Positions 1-9,191 are shown, numbered from the stretch's first letter. The stretch is 55,612 bases of DNA from Hydrogenophilales bacterium 16-61-112 (GCA_002257045.1 NCHD01000007.1:1-55612); one strand, 5' to 3'. Notes: generated by a model from the sequence alone, not told the origin. Translations and numbers: made by a program.

Positions 1-617
1 GGAACCGCGACCGGCTCTTGCGCGGCACGCTCGAACACGACGTCGGCAGAGTCCTCGAAAAAAATCACCGAGCCGTCGTTGCTGCTGTGCTCAGCCGTCT
101 CCAGGCCGCTGGGCTCGACCATTTTTCGCAGCGTTTCGACGAATTCTTGCTGGATGTCGGTGTCGTCTTCGAGTTGCGGAATCAGATTGTGCAGCGCGGC
201 AATTTTCTCGGCTGCGTCGGCATCGTCGAAAAGCGGCGCGGCACGGTCGATCGCCGCGTGCATCGCGGCTTGCGACGCGGCCTTGTTTACGTGGCCTCCC
301 GCCGCCGCGGCTCCGCCCGTCTGGGGGCTCAAAGCAGAAGACTCAGTCATCAACGCATCAAATTTTTTCGACGGCCAGATGACCCCGACGATTGCAATCG
401 TGCGCGACTGGATGTCCGCGTCCTGCGCGGTGAGGTCCGCAAAGTTCTCGAAAAGCTTGCGGTAAAGTGTTTCGGCCGCTTGACTGTCATTGTTCCAGCC
501 GTGCGATACCACGATGAGGTCGGTCGTATCAGCCGGAACGCTCGGCGCCTTGATGAGGGTGCCCTTCTTGTCGAACTCCGCAGTACTGTAGGGGATTCCC
601 TTGATGTCGTCGCTCAT
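1..617 (-). CDS. Alpha/beta-hydrolase-like protein, partial (C-terminus beyond window)
   Basis: An open frame reads leftward from ATG at 617 and is still open at base 1, giving at least 205 residues. A GGAGA Shine-Dalgarno sequence precedes the ATG. Near residue 35 lies LIVVSHGWNND, a strand followed by an SHGWN turn, as found before the oxyanion hole of alpha/beta hydrolases and serine esterases. A second strand-like segment (IVGVIWPSKKF) follows near residue 75. The nucleophile elbow is not in the visible part, so the enzyme class is not proven. No signal peptide is seen. The gene lies 23 bp downstream of the S8 protease gene on the same strand, so the two are probably co-transcribed. The fold assignment is inference from motif and spacing. 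Confidence 0.6.
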   Translation of the reverse strand, partial: MSDDIKGIPYSTAEFDKKGTLIKAPSVPADTTDLIVVSHGWNNDSQAAETLYRKLFENFADLTAQDADIQSRTIAIVGVIWPSKKFDALMTESSALSPQTGGAAAAGGHVNKAASQAAMHAAIDRAAPLFDDADAAEKIAALHNLIPQLEDDTDIQQEFVETLRKMVEPSGLETAEHSSNDGSVIFFEDSADVVFERAAQEPVAV

Positions 618-640
618 GACTGTCTCCGTTTTGGGTTTAA

Positions 641-2659
641 CTATACCGACTGAATGGCCCGCATCAGATCCACCAGGCCTGAGCCTTGAAAATAGCGGTC
701 GCGGCCGAGGTCGGTCGCGGTGGAAGTAAAAATCTGTTTGACCTTTTCGGCCTCACCTATGTATTCGGTGCGGATCGAGAGAAAGGCGGCGATCGCGCCG
801 CTGACGTGGGGTGCGGCCATGCTCGTGCCGCTGCTCTCGAAGTAGGCACATTCCTGCCCATCGGTAGCGTCCTTCACCAGCGTGCTATTCGCCGCCGCGC
901 ATGAAATGATTTTTTCTCCCGGGGCAACCAGGTCGGGTTTGTACCGGCCGTCGCCGGTCGGTCCCTTGGACGAAAAGTAAGAGACCCCATACTTGTGTGG
1001 CGAGTCGCGGTGAGTCGAGCCCACCGTGATGGCGCATTCGGCGTTGCCCGGGTCGTTAATCGTCAGGTCGAGGCAGGTGTCGGTCGCGCCCTCCTTGGAC
1101 TGCAAAGTGCCGTAGCCCGTGTTTCCGGCCGCGACCACGACGACGACCCCCGATTTGACCAGCCGGTTGACCTCCACGCAGAGCGGGCTGTGCCCGCAGG
1201 CAAACCACTTGGGATCGAAGCGGTGGCCGAGACTCAGGTTGACGCCGTGAACCTTGAGGTCGCGCCCATGCCCGTTGAGGAGCTGCACGTGCGAAATTGC
1301 CGCGATGACGTTGCTGGCGCTGCCGCTGCCAAACTTGTTGAGTACCTTGAGGCTGACGAGTTTGCATTTGGGTGCCATACCCGAGATCGACTTCAGTTCG
1401 ACTTTACGGCTCAGCGTTTTTTTGTTGGCCGGGTCGTCCGACGCGCCGCGTTCTTGCCACACTGCCATCCTTTTTGCGGGGTCGGATGGCTTGCTGGGAT
1501 CGGCTGACTGTTCTCCGGCAATGATCCCGGCGACGTGGGTTCCGTGGCCGTATTCGTCCTTCAACGGATTGCCCGGGCCGGTAGGGTCGGTGAAATCCTG
1601 ATGATAGGGCGACGCGGCGTCGATGTTTTTGTGTAGCTCAAAGTGGGGGTGTGAAACGTCGATTCCGATATCCATCACCGCCCAGGTGATGCCGTCGCCA
1701 AACGCGGTAAAGGAATTCTGCGCTGCGTCGGCCTTGACCGTGCGAATCGACTGCACGATGCAACTCGCCACCTCGAAGTCCGGCCAGATGTGGTGGATGG
1801 TCCGAAACTGCAAGGTGTCGGGATCGACGATCGCATCAAGCACGCCTTGGGACACCTCGCCCACGCTGCCGCTCGCCTGTTTTGCGGTCTCGCGCTGGCT
1901 CGCCTTGGTTGCACAGGCCATCACCTGGGCTTCCTGCCGATCGATTTCGACAAGTTTGATGACCATTCGCCCTTCAAGCCGGGCGAACACATACTGGCTG
2001 CTCAGCTCGGTCTTGTACTTGAAGACACCCACGTTGGGATCGGTGACGTTAAACGACTGGATGGCTTTTTCGATATATTTTTTAATCCGTGCCTTGGCGG
2101 CGCGCCGGGGGTCGGGATGTTTGAACTCGGGAAAATCGTCCCCGGAAGGCGGGGCGGGGCGTGACGCTATCGGGTTGGGGTCGTCCAGGTCGCCCGTTGT
2201 GGTTTCGGGGGGCGTGAAATTCAGATTGATATCGATGATCAAATCGAAAAGTGTGGGCCAGATGTACGCAATGGGCGAGCCCTTTCGCGCGTTGGAGCCG
2301 AGCAGTTCGCGGATGACTGCGCTTCCGAGCAGTGCGAGCGCAACCTGCGCCCCGTTCTGGGCATACGGCTCGTCGACGCTCGACGGTGTGGGGGCCGAGG
2401 CTTCCCTGTCAGCGTCCGGCAGCATCTTGCGCACGGCATCCAATGCCGCCCCCGGCCCGCCGGGGAATTCGGAATTCAGGAACACAGCGGCGTTATGGTT
2501 GTGCAGAATCCAGGGATACTTGATGAGCACGTCGTCGGTGATCTTCATCTCGTGCTGGATCTGGTCGAGCAAAGGCCCTGCAATCACCGACCGCGCCAAC
2601 TCCGCGCCGTCGAATCGTTTTGGTTCACGTTGCGGCATCTCGCTTCCCAGGGTTGTCAT
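641..2659 (-). CDS. Subtilisin-like S8 family serine protease, cytoplasmic
   Basis: A 672-residue protein with a complete S8 catalytic set, numbered from ATG 2659: Asp about 329 in VMDIGID, His about 375 in GHGTHVAG, the oxyanion Asn in AAGNTGYG, and Ser about 613 in GTSMAAPHVSG. The first 300 residues or so are not recognisable to me and there is no signal peptide, so this is not an ordinary secreted subtilisin. A polar insertion of about 50 residues follows the His motif. The start at 2659 has AGAAGG upstream; an in-frame ATG at 2707 lacks a clear ribosome site. The alpha/beta-hydrolase-like gene follows directly on the same strand, which suggests a two-enzyme unit, possibly a regulated protease effector. 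That role is inference. Confidence 0.88.
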   Translation of the reverse strand: MTTLGSEMPQREPKRFDGAELARSVIAGPLLDQIQHEMKITDDVLIKYPWILHNHNAAVFLNSEFPGGPGAALDAVRKMLPDADREASAPTPSSVDEPYAQNGAQVALALLGSAVIRELLGSNARKGSPIAYIWPTLFDLIIDINLNFTPPETTTGDLDDPNPIASRPAPPSGDDFPEFKHPDPRRAAKARIKKYIEKAIQSFNVTDPNVGVFKYKTELSSQYVFARLEGRMVIKLVEIDRQEAQVMACATKASQRETAKQASGSVGEVSQGVLDAIVDPDTLQFRTIHHIWPDFEVASCIVQSIRTVKADAAQNSFTAFGDGITWAVMDIGIDVSHPHFELHKNIDAASPYHQDFTDPTGPGNPLKDEYGHGTHVAGIIAGEQSADPSKPSDPAKRMAVWQERGASDDPANKKTLSRKVELKSISGMAPKCKLVSLKVLNKFGSGSASNVIAAISHVQLLNGHGRDLKVHGVNLSLGHRFDPKWFACGHSPLCVEVNRLVKSGVVVVVAAGNTGYGTLQSKEGATDTCLDLTINDPGNAECAITVGSTHRDSPHKYGVSYFSSKGPTGDGRYKPDLVAPGEKIISCAAANSTLVKDATDGQECAYFESSGTSMAAPHVSGAIAAFLSIRTEYIGEAEKVKQIFTSTATDLGRDRYFQGSGLVDLMRAIQSV

Positions 2660-2905
2660 CGTCACGCCTTCTTGTTCGTTGTGGGGTCCGCGCGCGATCA
2701 CACGCATTCAATCAGCGGCGGTTCAATAGTAGTGGCCGGCTGGGCAGTGTCAATCTGAGCGGGTGAGCCGTGGTGCCCTTTACTCACTTTAATAACAGCT
2801 TAATAACAGCGCCGTATTGCAGGCCGATGAATGATGGATGGGCGTCGGCGGAAGTAGGGCCTGCCTGCAGGTGCCCCCTCTCCCGAGGCAAAAAGTGCTT
2901 GCAAT

Positions 2906-2925
2906 ATTCTAATAATCGTGAGAAT
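2906..2925. promoter_or_regulatory. Candidate operator of the ArsR-rhodanese regulator
   Basis: An imperfect AT-rich palindrome with arms ATTCT and AGAAT separated by 10 bp lies 9 bp upstream of the regulator start codon. ArsR-type sulfide sensors such as BigR and SqrR bind AT-rich inverted repeats near their own promoters, so self-control is plausible. The arms resemble the ATTC/GAAT half sites reported for that group, but the spacing is not the canonical one. Function is inferred from position only. Confidence 0.45.
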
Positions 2926-2934
2926 GTACGTCTC

Positions 2935-3597
2935 ATGGATAAACGTAAAACCAAAGACCTGCTCTACGAACAAGTGGCGTGCATTGGCAAGGCGGTTTCC
3001 AGTCCCAAGCGGCTGGAACTGCTGGAGATTCTGGCGCAGGGCGAAAAAACCGTGGAGGCCCTGGCCGCCGAAGCTGGCATCGACATCAAGCTGGCAAGCG
3101 CGCACCTCAAGGTGCTGAAGGCCGCGCGACTGGTCGAGGCGCAGCGTGACGGGCGTTTCATCGCCTATCGCCTGTCCGGCGAGGACGTCAGCGCGCTGTG
3201 GGTCAACCTGCGTACGGTGGCGGAAGAACATCTGGTCGAGTTGAAGGTGGCGATGGAGCAGATTTTTGCCGCGCCGGAAAAGCTCGATGCCGAAACGCGC
3301 CGCTCGCTGATGGACAAGGCGCGGCGCGGCGACGTGGTGGTGATCGACGTGCGGCCGTCGGCCGAATACGCCAGCGGCCATCTGCCGTTCGCGCGCTCGA
3401 TGCCGCTCGATGAAATCCGCCAGCGCATCAAGGAGCTGCCCTTCGACCGCGACATCGTCGCCTACTGCCGCGGACCGTTTTGCATGATGTCCGCCGAGGC
3501 GGTGGCGCTGCTGAAAGAACACGGCTATCGCGCGCAAAAAATCGCCGATGGCACGCCCGAATGGCAGGCGGCCGGTTTGCCGCTGGCCGAATCCTGA
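2935..3597 (+). CDS. ArsR-type transcriptional regulator fused to a rhodanese domain
   Basis: A 220-residue protein. Residues 10-95 form a winged-helix ArsR domain (recognition-helix region IKLASAHLKVLKAARLV). Residues 120-215 form a rhodanese domain with the active-site loop CRGPFC, the first Cys being residue 178. A further Cys is at residue 16 (VACIG). Fusions of this type are thought to sense reactive sulfur species through the rhodanese Cys, although that chemistry is family knowledge and not visible here. The start at ATG 2935 is preferred because the longer frame back to 2770 has no ArsR-like sequence. It heads a co-directional cluster of persulfide dioxygenase, DUF3147, MFS, periplasmic rhodanese and TauE genes, and probably controls it. 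Confidence 0.88.
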   Translation: MDKRKTKDLLYEQVACIGKAVSSPKRLELLEILAQGEKTVEALAAEAGIDIKLASAHLKVLKAARLVEAQRDGRFIAYRLSGEDVSALWVNLRTVAEEHLVELKVAMEQIFAAPEKLDAETRRSLMDKARRGDVVVIDVRPSAEYASGHLPFARSMPLDEIRQRIKELPFDRDIVAYCRGPFCMMSAEAVALLKEHGYRAQKIADGTPEWQAAGLPLAES

Positions 3598-3598
3598 C

Positions 3599-3626
3599 CG
3601 CTCACGCCTTACCGTTTACCGTTCAC
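3599..3626. repeat. Four-unit heptamer array before the persulfide dioxygenase gene
   Basis: Four consecutive 7-bp units (CGCTCAC, GCCTTAC, CGTTTAC, CGTTCAC) fill the gap between the stop codon of the regulator and the AAGGAG ribosome site of the next gene. Similar arrays precede the genes starting at 17668, 27326 and 28126. No inverted partner array is seen at this locus. Confidence 0.7.
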
Positions 3627-3639
3627 CAAGGAGACCCCC

Positions 3640-4368
3640 ATGTTTTTCCGTCAATTGCTGGCCAAAGATGCCACCCTGTCCTACTTTTTTGGTTGCGGTT
3701 CCTGCCATGCGGGCGTCGCCATCGATCCGGTGCTCGGCGACGAACAGTGGTTCATCGACGAAGCCGCCAGACAGGACGTAAAAATCACCCACGTCATCGA
3801 CACCCACGTCCATGCCGACCACTTTTCGGGTGGCCGCAAGCTGGCCGAACTGACCGGGGCGAAATATGGCCTGCATGAATCCAATGGCAGCCGCGTGAAA
3901 TACGCGTTCGAGCCGCTAAAGGATGGCCAGCGCATCGAGGTCGGCAATGTCTGGGTCGATGTGCTGCACACCCCCGGCCACACGCCCGACTCGATCTGCC
4001 TGCTGGTGACCGACAAGCGCCGCACCGAAACGCCGTGGTTCGTGCTCACCGGCGACACCCTGTTTGTCGGCAGCGCCGGGCGCCCCGATCTGGCCGGCAA
4101 GGAGACCGAAATGGCAGGGCAGATTTATGACAGCGTGCATCAAAAGTTGCTGACGCTGCCCGCCGAGGTTGAGCTGTACCCCGGTCACACCTCGGGCAGC
4201 GCGTGCGGCGCGGGCATGTCGGGCAAGCCGACCTCGACCATTGGCTACGAGAAACGCTGGAACCCGATGTTGTCGCTGGATCGCGCCGGCTTTATCGCCG
4301 CGCTGACGGAAATCATTCCGCCACGTCCCGCTGAAATGGATCGCATGGTGCAGGCGAATCTGGGTTGA
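3640..4368 (+). CDS. Metallo-beta-lactamase fold persulfide dioxygenase (ETHE1/Blh-like)
   Basis: A 242-residue metallo-beta-lactamase fold protein with the metal-binding motif THVHADHFSGG near residue 55. Later metal ligands lie in HTPGHTPDS and in TGDTLFVGSAGRPD. Length and motif pattern match ETHE1-type persulfide dioxygenases, non-haem iron enzymes that oxidise glutathione persulfide to sulfite. Placement behind an ArsR-rhodanese regulator and ahead of a TauE/SafE exporter, which could remove the sulfite, supports that reading. The start is fixed by AAGGAG ten bases upstream. A hydroxyacylglutathione hydrolase (glyoxalase II) is the main alternative and is less likely in this context. Confidence 0.88.
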   Translation: MFFRQLLAKDATLSYFFGCGSCHAGVAIDPVLGDEQWFIDEAARQDVKITHVIDTHVHADHFSGGRKLAELTGAKYGLHESNGSRVKYAFEPLKDGQRIEVGNVWVDVLHTPGHTPDSICLLVTDKRRTETPWFVLTGDTLFVGSAGRPDLAGKETEMAGQIYDSVHQKLLTLPAEVELYPGHTSGSACGAGMSGKPTSTIGYEKRWNPMLSLDRAGFIAALTEIIPPRPAEMDRMVQANLG

Positions 4369-4392
4369 ATTGAATTCTGGGTTGAATTGAAT

Positions 4393-4743
4393 ATGGTTTA
4401 TTACGCCAGCAAGCTGGCCGTTTCGGCGCTGATCATTCTGGCCGTATCCGAGCTGGCCAAGCGCCTGCCGGGTTTTGCCGCGTTGGTGGCGTCCTTGCCA
4501 CTGACCTCCTTGCTGGCGTTCATCTGGATGCGGGTGGAAGGATCGAATAACGCGGCCATCGCTGACTTGTCCGGGCAGATTTTCTGGCTGGTGATTCCCT
4601 CGCTGCTGCTGTTCGTCGCGTTCGCGTTTCTGTTGCGGCACGGTGTGGATTTCTGGCTCGGGCTGGCCATTTCAGCGGGACTGACGGTCGTGGCGTATCT
4701 GGCGCTCTTGCCTGTTTTGCGTAAATTCGGAGTGCAACTGTAA
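4393..4743 (+). CDS. DUF3147-type small membrane protein
   Basis: A 116-residue, strongly hydrophobic protein with about four membrane helices, consistent with the DUF3147 family of unknown function. The frame can also open at TTG 4387, and neither start has a strong ribosome site. Its stop codon overlaps the ATG of the following MFS gene by one base, so the two are translationally coupled. It belongs to the sulfide-response cluster by position. No enzymatic motif is visible. Confidence 0.75.
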   Translation: MVYYASKLAVSALIILAVSELAKRLPGFAALVASLPLTSLLAFIWMRVEGSNNAAIADLSGQIFWLVIPSLLLFVAFAFLLRHGVDFWLGLAISAGLTVVAYLALLPVLRKFGVQL

Positions 4744-6059
4744 TGACCACAACCCGTACCGGCGTGCCGGATTTCCAGTTCGGCATCCGTGTCAACCTTG
4801 CGCAGTTCGCGCATCTGGTGGTGCAGGTGTTTTTCGTCGGCCTCACCATCGGCATGTTCCGCACCGTGGTGCCGGCGCTCGCCGAATCCGAGTTCGGCGT
4901 GGCCAAGGGCTCGTTCATGATGCTGATGGCTTTTGTCACGGCGTTTGGGTTTGTGAAGGGCGCGCTTAATTTTGTCGCGGGGCGCTTGTCCGAACGCATC
5001 GGCCGCAAGAAGGTGCTGTTCATCGGCTGGCTGGCCGCCGTGCCGATGCCCTTCATGATCCTGTACGCACCCAGCTGGAACTGGATCGTGGCGGCGACCG
5101 TGTTGCTGGGCATCAATCAGGGGCTGGCCTGGTCGATGACGCAGACCTCCAAGCTCGACCTCACCACCGCCGACCAGCGCGGTCTCACCATCGGCTTCAA
5201 CGAGTTTTCCGGCTACTTCGGCGTCGCGGTCGCGGGCGTCGTCACCGGCTATCTCGCCACTGCTTACGGTGCGCGCGAAGGCCTGATGCTGTTCGGTCTG
5301 GTGGTGATTGGACTGGCCGGTTTGCTGACGCTGCTGTGGGTGAAAGACACGCTGCCGTGGGCGCATGCCGAAGGCAAAAAACACGCTGCTGGCCTGATGA
5401 CCGGCCCCGTGCCGCGCTACCCGGCCAATATTTCCGCCAAGCCCGGCACCTGGGAAGTGTTCACCCTGATGTCGTGGCGCGACGCACGCATGGCGGCGAT
5501 CAGCCAGGCCGGCCTGGTGGAAAAGTTCGTCGATGCGCTGGTGTGGGTGTTTTTCCCGGTTTACCTGTATCAGCACGGCTTGAGCCTCGCCGGCATCGGC
5601 TGGGTGGTCGGCGTGTACGGCTTTGTGTGGGGGCTGTCGCAGTTCGTCACCGGCCACTGGTCGGATCGCATCGGCCGCAAAAAACCCATCGTCGCGGGCA
5701 TGTGGCTGTGCGGCGCCGGCGTCGCGCTGGTGGTGCTGGGCGAAGGCGAACTGTGGTGGTCGTTCGCCGCTGCGGTGATGGGCTTCGGCATGGCCTTGCT
5801 GTACCCGACCCTGTCCGCCGCCGTGTCCGACATTGCCCATCCCAACTGGCGCGGCTCGGCCATCGGCATCTACCGCTTCTGGCGCGATACCGGCTACGGC
5901 ATCGGCGCGCTGCTGCTGGGCGCGGTGGCCGCGCTGTTCGGCGGCATCGAGTCGGGATTCTGGTTTACCGCTGGCGCCATGTTTGTCTCGGGTCTCATTG
6001 TTTTGGTGGCGTGCGAGGAAACCCATCCGCGCCTCAACCCGGCAAGGGAACACGCATGA
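4743..6059 (+). CDS. Major facilitator superfamily transporter
   Basis: A 438-residue protein with about twelve predicted membrane segments. The MFS loop-2/3 signature appears twice, as GRLSERIGRKKVLF in the first half and HWSDRIGRKKPIV in the second, a clear sign of two six-helix halves. Coupled at both ends: its start overlaps the DUF3147 stop and its stop overlaps the ATG of the periplasmic rhodanese. The substrate cannot be read from the sequence. Operon context suggests a sulfur compound or an oxyanion. Confidence 0.88.
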   Translation: MTTTRTGVPDFQFGIRVNLAQFAHLVVQVFFVGLTIGMFRTVVPALAESEFGVAKGSFMMLMAFVTAFGFVKGALNFVAGRLSERIGRKKVLFIGWLAAVPMPFMILYAPSWNWIVAATVLLGINQGLAWSMTQTSKLDLTTADQRGLTIGFNEFSGYFGVAVAGVVTGYLATAYGAREGLMLFGLVVIGLAGLLTLLWVKDTLPWAHAEGKKHAAGLMTGPVPRYPANISAKPGTWEVFTLMSWRDARMAAISQAGLVEKFVDALVWVFFPVYLYQHGLSLAGIGWVVGVYGFVWGLSQFVTGHWSDRIGRKKPIVAGMWLCGAGVALVVLGEGELWWSFAAAVMGFGMALLYPTLSAAVSDIAHPNWRGSAIGIYRFWRDTGYGIGALLLGAVAALFGGIESGFWFTAGAMFVSGLIVLVACEETHPRLNPAREHA

Positions 6060-6511
6060 ACAAGACACTGATTGCCCTCTGCGCCAGCCTTGTCGTGCTG
6101 GCCGCGCCAGCCCGCGCGGAAGACAACCCCGTTGTGGTCGACGCGCTGTCCGGCTACATGGATTTCGCCGAATACGGCAGCAGCCTGATCTGGCCGGAAC
6201 AGATTCCGAAAGACGACTGGAACAAGGTCTTCATCGTCGATGCCCGCGACGCCGCGCAGTTTGCCAAGGAGCACATCCCCGGCGCGATCAACATCGACTG
6301 GCGGCAGGCCGTGGCGCGCCGCGGCGAGCTGCCGAAAGACCGCATGGTGGTGATGTATTGCAACTCCGGCTCGCTGTCGGCGCAGGCGGTGTTCGCGTTG
6401 CGCCTGTTGGGCTACGACAACGTGAAGGTGCTGCAGGACGGCCTCGAGGGCTGGAAAGCCAAGGGCGGTTTCGACGCCCATGCGCGTGCCAGCAAGCCGG
6501 CTGGCCACTGA
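6056..6511 (+). CDS. Periplasmic single-domain rhodanese-like protein
   Basis: A 151-residue protein that starts in an ATGA overlap with the MFS gene. Residues 1-20 form a signal peptide ending in ARA, so the protein is exported. A rhodanese domain follows, with VDARDAAQFAKEHIPGAIN near residue 60 and the active-site loop YCNSGSLS (catalytic Cys near residue 101). Rhodaneses move sulfane sulfur between thiol acceptors. The periplasmic location complements the cytoplasmic persulfide dioxygenase in the same operon. Confidence 0.88.
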   Translation: MNKTLIALCASLVVLAAPARAEDNPVVVDALSGYMDFAEYGSSLIWPEQIPKDDWNKVFIVDARDAAQFAKEHIPGAINIDWRQAVARRGELPKDRMVVMYCNSGSLSAQAVFALRLLGYDNVKVLQDGLEGWKAKGGFDAHARASKPAGH

Positions 6512-6663
6512 TGTAGCGAAGGCGCGCCACACCTCTCATGCGAAGTTCACCGCGCCTGCAAGGCCGGGGGGCTCGCCGGGGGCAGTCATTTTCAGCCGCC
6601 CGGCAGTGCCTTGAGTCCGGCCAGACGACGCATCCATAGTGTTTGTTTTGATGGGAGGCAGAG

Positions 6664-7485
6664 ATGGACATTCTTGCGATCCTCGCCGGCATGGTGACCG
6701 GCATGGTGTTGGGCCTGTTCGGCAGCGGCGGCTCCATCATCGCGCTGCCGGCGCTGCTGTATCTGCTTGACGTGGCGCCGAAGTCGGCCATTGCCATGAG
6801 CCTGGGCGTGGTGGGCGTCACTGCCACCATCGCGGCCATCGACCACTGGCGGCGCGGCAACGTGGTCATCCGGGTAGCGCTGGTGTTCAGTCTGTTCGGC
6901 ATGATGGGCACCTTCGCCGGGGCGCGGCTGGGTTTGCTGACGCCGGTGGTGATCCAGCTCGGCCTGTTCGCTGGGGTGATGTATGCCGCTGCCTGGCACA
7001 TGTTGAAACCCGCCAAACTGAATCCGGTGCAGCCTGCTGCGGCGACGGATGGCATGGTCGCCGCGGCTGACGGCTCGGTTGCCACGCGCTATTGCCACCA
7101 TTTTTTCTCCCCCTGCATGGGTCACATTGCCCTGCATGGCATTGGCGTCGGCATCCTCACCGGCCTTGTCGGCGTGGGCGGCGGCTTCCTGATCGTGCCG
7201 GCGCTGGTGCTGCTCTCCGGCATTCCCATGAAGCAGGCGGTGGGTACCTCGCTCGCCATTGTTGCCGCCAAGTCCTACGCCGGGTTCGCCGGCTACATGG
7301 GCGGCGTGCCGATCGACTATGCCCTGATGGGCGCCTTCACCGCCGTCACCGTGGTGGGTAGTTTCATCGGCACCCGGTTGGCGGGGCGCGTCTCGCAGGC
7401 CACCCTGAAAAAAGCCTTCGCCTGGTTTCTGGTGGTGGTGGCCACCTACATTGTGTTGAAAAGCGTGGTGGGAGAATTCGTGTGA
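6664..7485 (+). CDS. TauE/SafE family sulfite or anion exporter
   Basis: A 273-residue membrane protein with the internal duplication of the TauE/SafE family. The first half carries [19 protein letters not shown] and the second half the matching [19 protein letters not shown]. The start has GGGAGG upstream. Members export sulfite, sulfoacetate or related anions. Here it lies downstream of a persulfide dioxygenase that would produce sulfite, so sulfite export is the favoured role. The 150-bp gap before it suggests it may also have its own promoter. Confidence 0.85.
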   Translation: MDILAILAGMVTGMVLGLFGSGGSIIALPALLYLLDVAPKSAIAMSLGVVGVTATIAAIDHWRRGNVVIRVALVFSLFGMMGTFAGARLGLLTPVVIQLGLFAGVMYAAAWHMLKPAKLNPVQPAAATDGMVAAADGSVATRYCHHFFSPCMGHIALHGIGVGILTGLVGVGGGFLIVPALVLLSGIPMKQAVGTSLAIVAAKSYAGFAGYMGGVPIDYALMGAFTAVTVVGSFIGTRLAGRVSQATLKKAFAWFLVVVATYIVLKSVVGEFV

Positions 7486-7694
7486 TTTCGCAGCGCCGTG
7501 GGCGTTGAGCCAGCCGGGCAAGGGTTCCAATGCGGAGGGGTAACAGGGCGCCCAAGCGGCTAGAATAGCCGGTTTGATTCATTCGTCGTGTGCCAGCGTT
7601 CAGGACGAGGCCCGCTCAAGGGTCGACGGGTCAGGTTCGATAACGCTTTACTCCCCTTGATGACGCGCTGCTTCGGCGCCAAGCTTGCGAAGAC

Positions 7695-9056
7695 ATGAAA
7701 ACAACCCCGTATATCCCGCCAGACCATGTCATGGACTTGCTGCTCGATGCCGTTTGCGTGGTCGATGCGCATGGGTGCTTTGTTTTTGTCAGCGCGGCGG
7801 GCGAGCGGATTTTTGGCTATCCGCCGGAAGAGATGATCGGCAAGCCGGTGATCGACTTCGTGTTTCACGAGGATCGGGAACGGACGCTGCAGGCGGTCGG
7901 GGATATCGTGAAAGGACAGGCTTATCCGCATTTCGAGAACCGTTATGTCCGCAGGGACGGCCAGGTGGTTCACCTCATGTGGTCAGCCAGATGGTCGGAA
8001 ACGGATCAGGTCAGGGTGGCCGTGGCGCGCGACGTCACCGAGCTCAAACGCGTCGAATCCTTGCGGGCTGCGCTGTATGCCATGTCCGAAGCCGCCCATG
8101 CTACGGAGGATCTGCTTGCGCTGTTTCAGCGCATCCATCAAATCGTCGGCGGACTGGTACCGGCGGGCGGTTTCTTCGTTGCGCTATACGACGCTGCGAA
8201 GGACGAACTGAGCTTTCCGTATCACGTCGACGAGCAGGAACTGGGGCCGGCAACGAGCCAGCCCGCTTCGGCCACGCTGAGTGCAGAGGTCATCCGCAGC
8301 GGCAAGGTGTTGCTGCTGCCGCCCGATGCGGCCGCCCATTCGATGAGCTGGCTTGGCGTTCCGCTCGCCACCAAGAGCGGCATCATCGGTTCGGTCGCCG
8401 TGCAGACCCTGCATGCCGCAGCGGGCTATGGCCCCCGCGACGTGGAACTGTTGCAGTTCGTTTCCACCCAGATTGCCACCGCAATCGAACGCAAGCAGAT
8501 GGAAATGGCGCTGCTACACAGAGCGCGGCACGACCCCCTGACCGACCTGCCGAATCGCGAGCTGTTTCACGACCGCCTGCAGGCAGCCATGCTGCTGGCT
8601 GGGCGCAATGAGACCCGGCTGGCCCTGCTGTATCTCGACCTGGACAGGTTTAAGCAGGTGAACGACAGCCTCGGGCATCCGGTCGGCGACCTGCTGCTGC
8701 AGGAAACCGCCAGGCGGCTGCGGCTCTGCGTACGGGACTCGGATACGGTTGGGCGCGTCGGCGGCGACGAGTTCCTGGTGTTGCTCAATGGCATTCCGCT
8801 CCACAAGCATGCCGCGTCGATTGCCGAAAAGATCCGTGTCGCGCTCGATGGGCCGTTTACCCTGGCGGGGCAACTGGTTCATGTCTCGCCCAGCATCGGG
8901 ATCGCGCTGTACCCGGATCACGGCCACGATTACCGGCAATTGATCCGCAGCGCAGACGCAGCCATGTATGCCGCCAAAAAAGCCGGCGGCAACCGTTTCG
9001 TGATGAGCGCCTGCGCCGATGTGCTCGACGAAGCGGGCGGCGGCGCCCCGGGCTGA
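7695..9056 (+). CDS. PAS-GAF-GGDEF diguanylate cyclase
   Basis: A 453-residue soluble signalling protein. Domains in order: PAS (about 10-120, with FGYPPEEMIGKPVIDFV), GAF (about 125-275) and GGDEF (about 285-445). The catalytic motif GGDEF is intact in RVGGDEFLVLL. An RxxD inhibitory site (RDSD) lies five residues upstream, so cyclic di-GMP synthesis with product inhibition is expected. No membrane segment and no EAL domain are seen. It stands alone between the sulfur cluster and a methyltransferase gene. The input signal is unknown; PAS ligand binding is inference. Confidence 0.9.
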   Translation: MKTTPYIPPDHVMDLLLDAVCVVDAHGCFVFVSAAGERIFGYPPEEMIGKPVIDFVFHEDRERTLQAVGDIVKGQAYPHFENRYVRRDGQVVHLMWSARWSETDQVRVAVARDVTELKRVESLRAALYAMSEAAHATEDLLALFQRIHQIVGGLVPAGGFFVALYDAAKDELSFPYHVDEQELGPATSQPASATLSAEVIRSGKVLLLPPDAAAHSMSWLGVPLATKSGIIGSVAVQTLHAAAGYGPRDVELLQFVSTQIATAIERKQMEMALLHRARHDPLTDLPNRELFHDRLQAAMLLAGRNETRLALLYLDLDRFKQVNDSLGHPVGDLLLQETARRLRLCVRDSDTVGRVGGDEFLVLLNGIPLHKHAASIAEKIRVALDGPFTLAGQLVHVSPSIGIALYPDHGHDYRQLIRSADAAMYAAKKAGGNRFVMSACADVLDEAGGGAPG

Positions 9057-9191
9057 GACAAACATGCCGTTCTTTGTGATCGATGATCGCTGCGGCTGGA
9101 ACACGCCGAATCTCGCTGTCCGGTCTGTTCTGCCCGCTGCGCTGACGCTGCCCATCTTGATCGAGCGGCGTCTGCGCCGGATGGCGGAAGC

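Noticed and set aside
18-653. A plus-strand frame of 211 codons at the left edge
   Set aside because: The minus strand has a start with a ribosome site and an alpha/beta-hydrolase-like motif over the same bases. The plus frame has neither.
4401-6068. A 555-codon minus-strand frame opposite the DUF3147 and MFS genes
   Set aside because: Antisense shadow with low-complexity His/Arg/Gln text. The plus strand has clear MFS motifs and coupled starts and stops.
6512-6663. Gap before the TauE/SafE gene searched for a terminator or riboswitch
   Set aside because: No stable stem with a T-run and no known riboswitch core was found.
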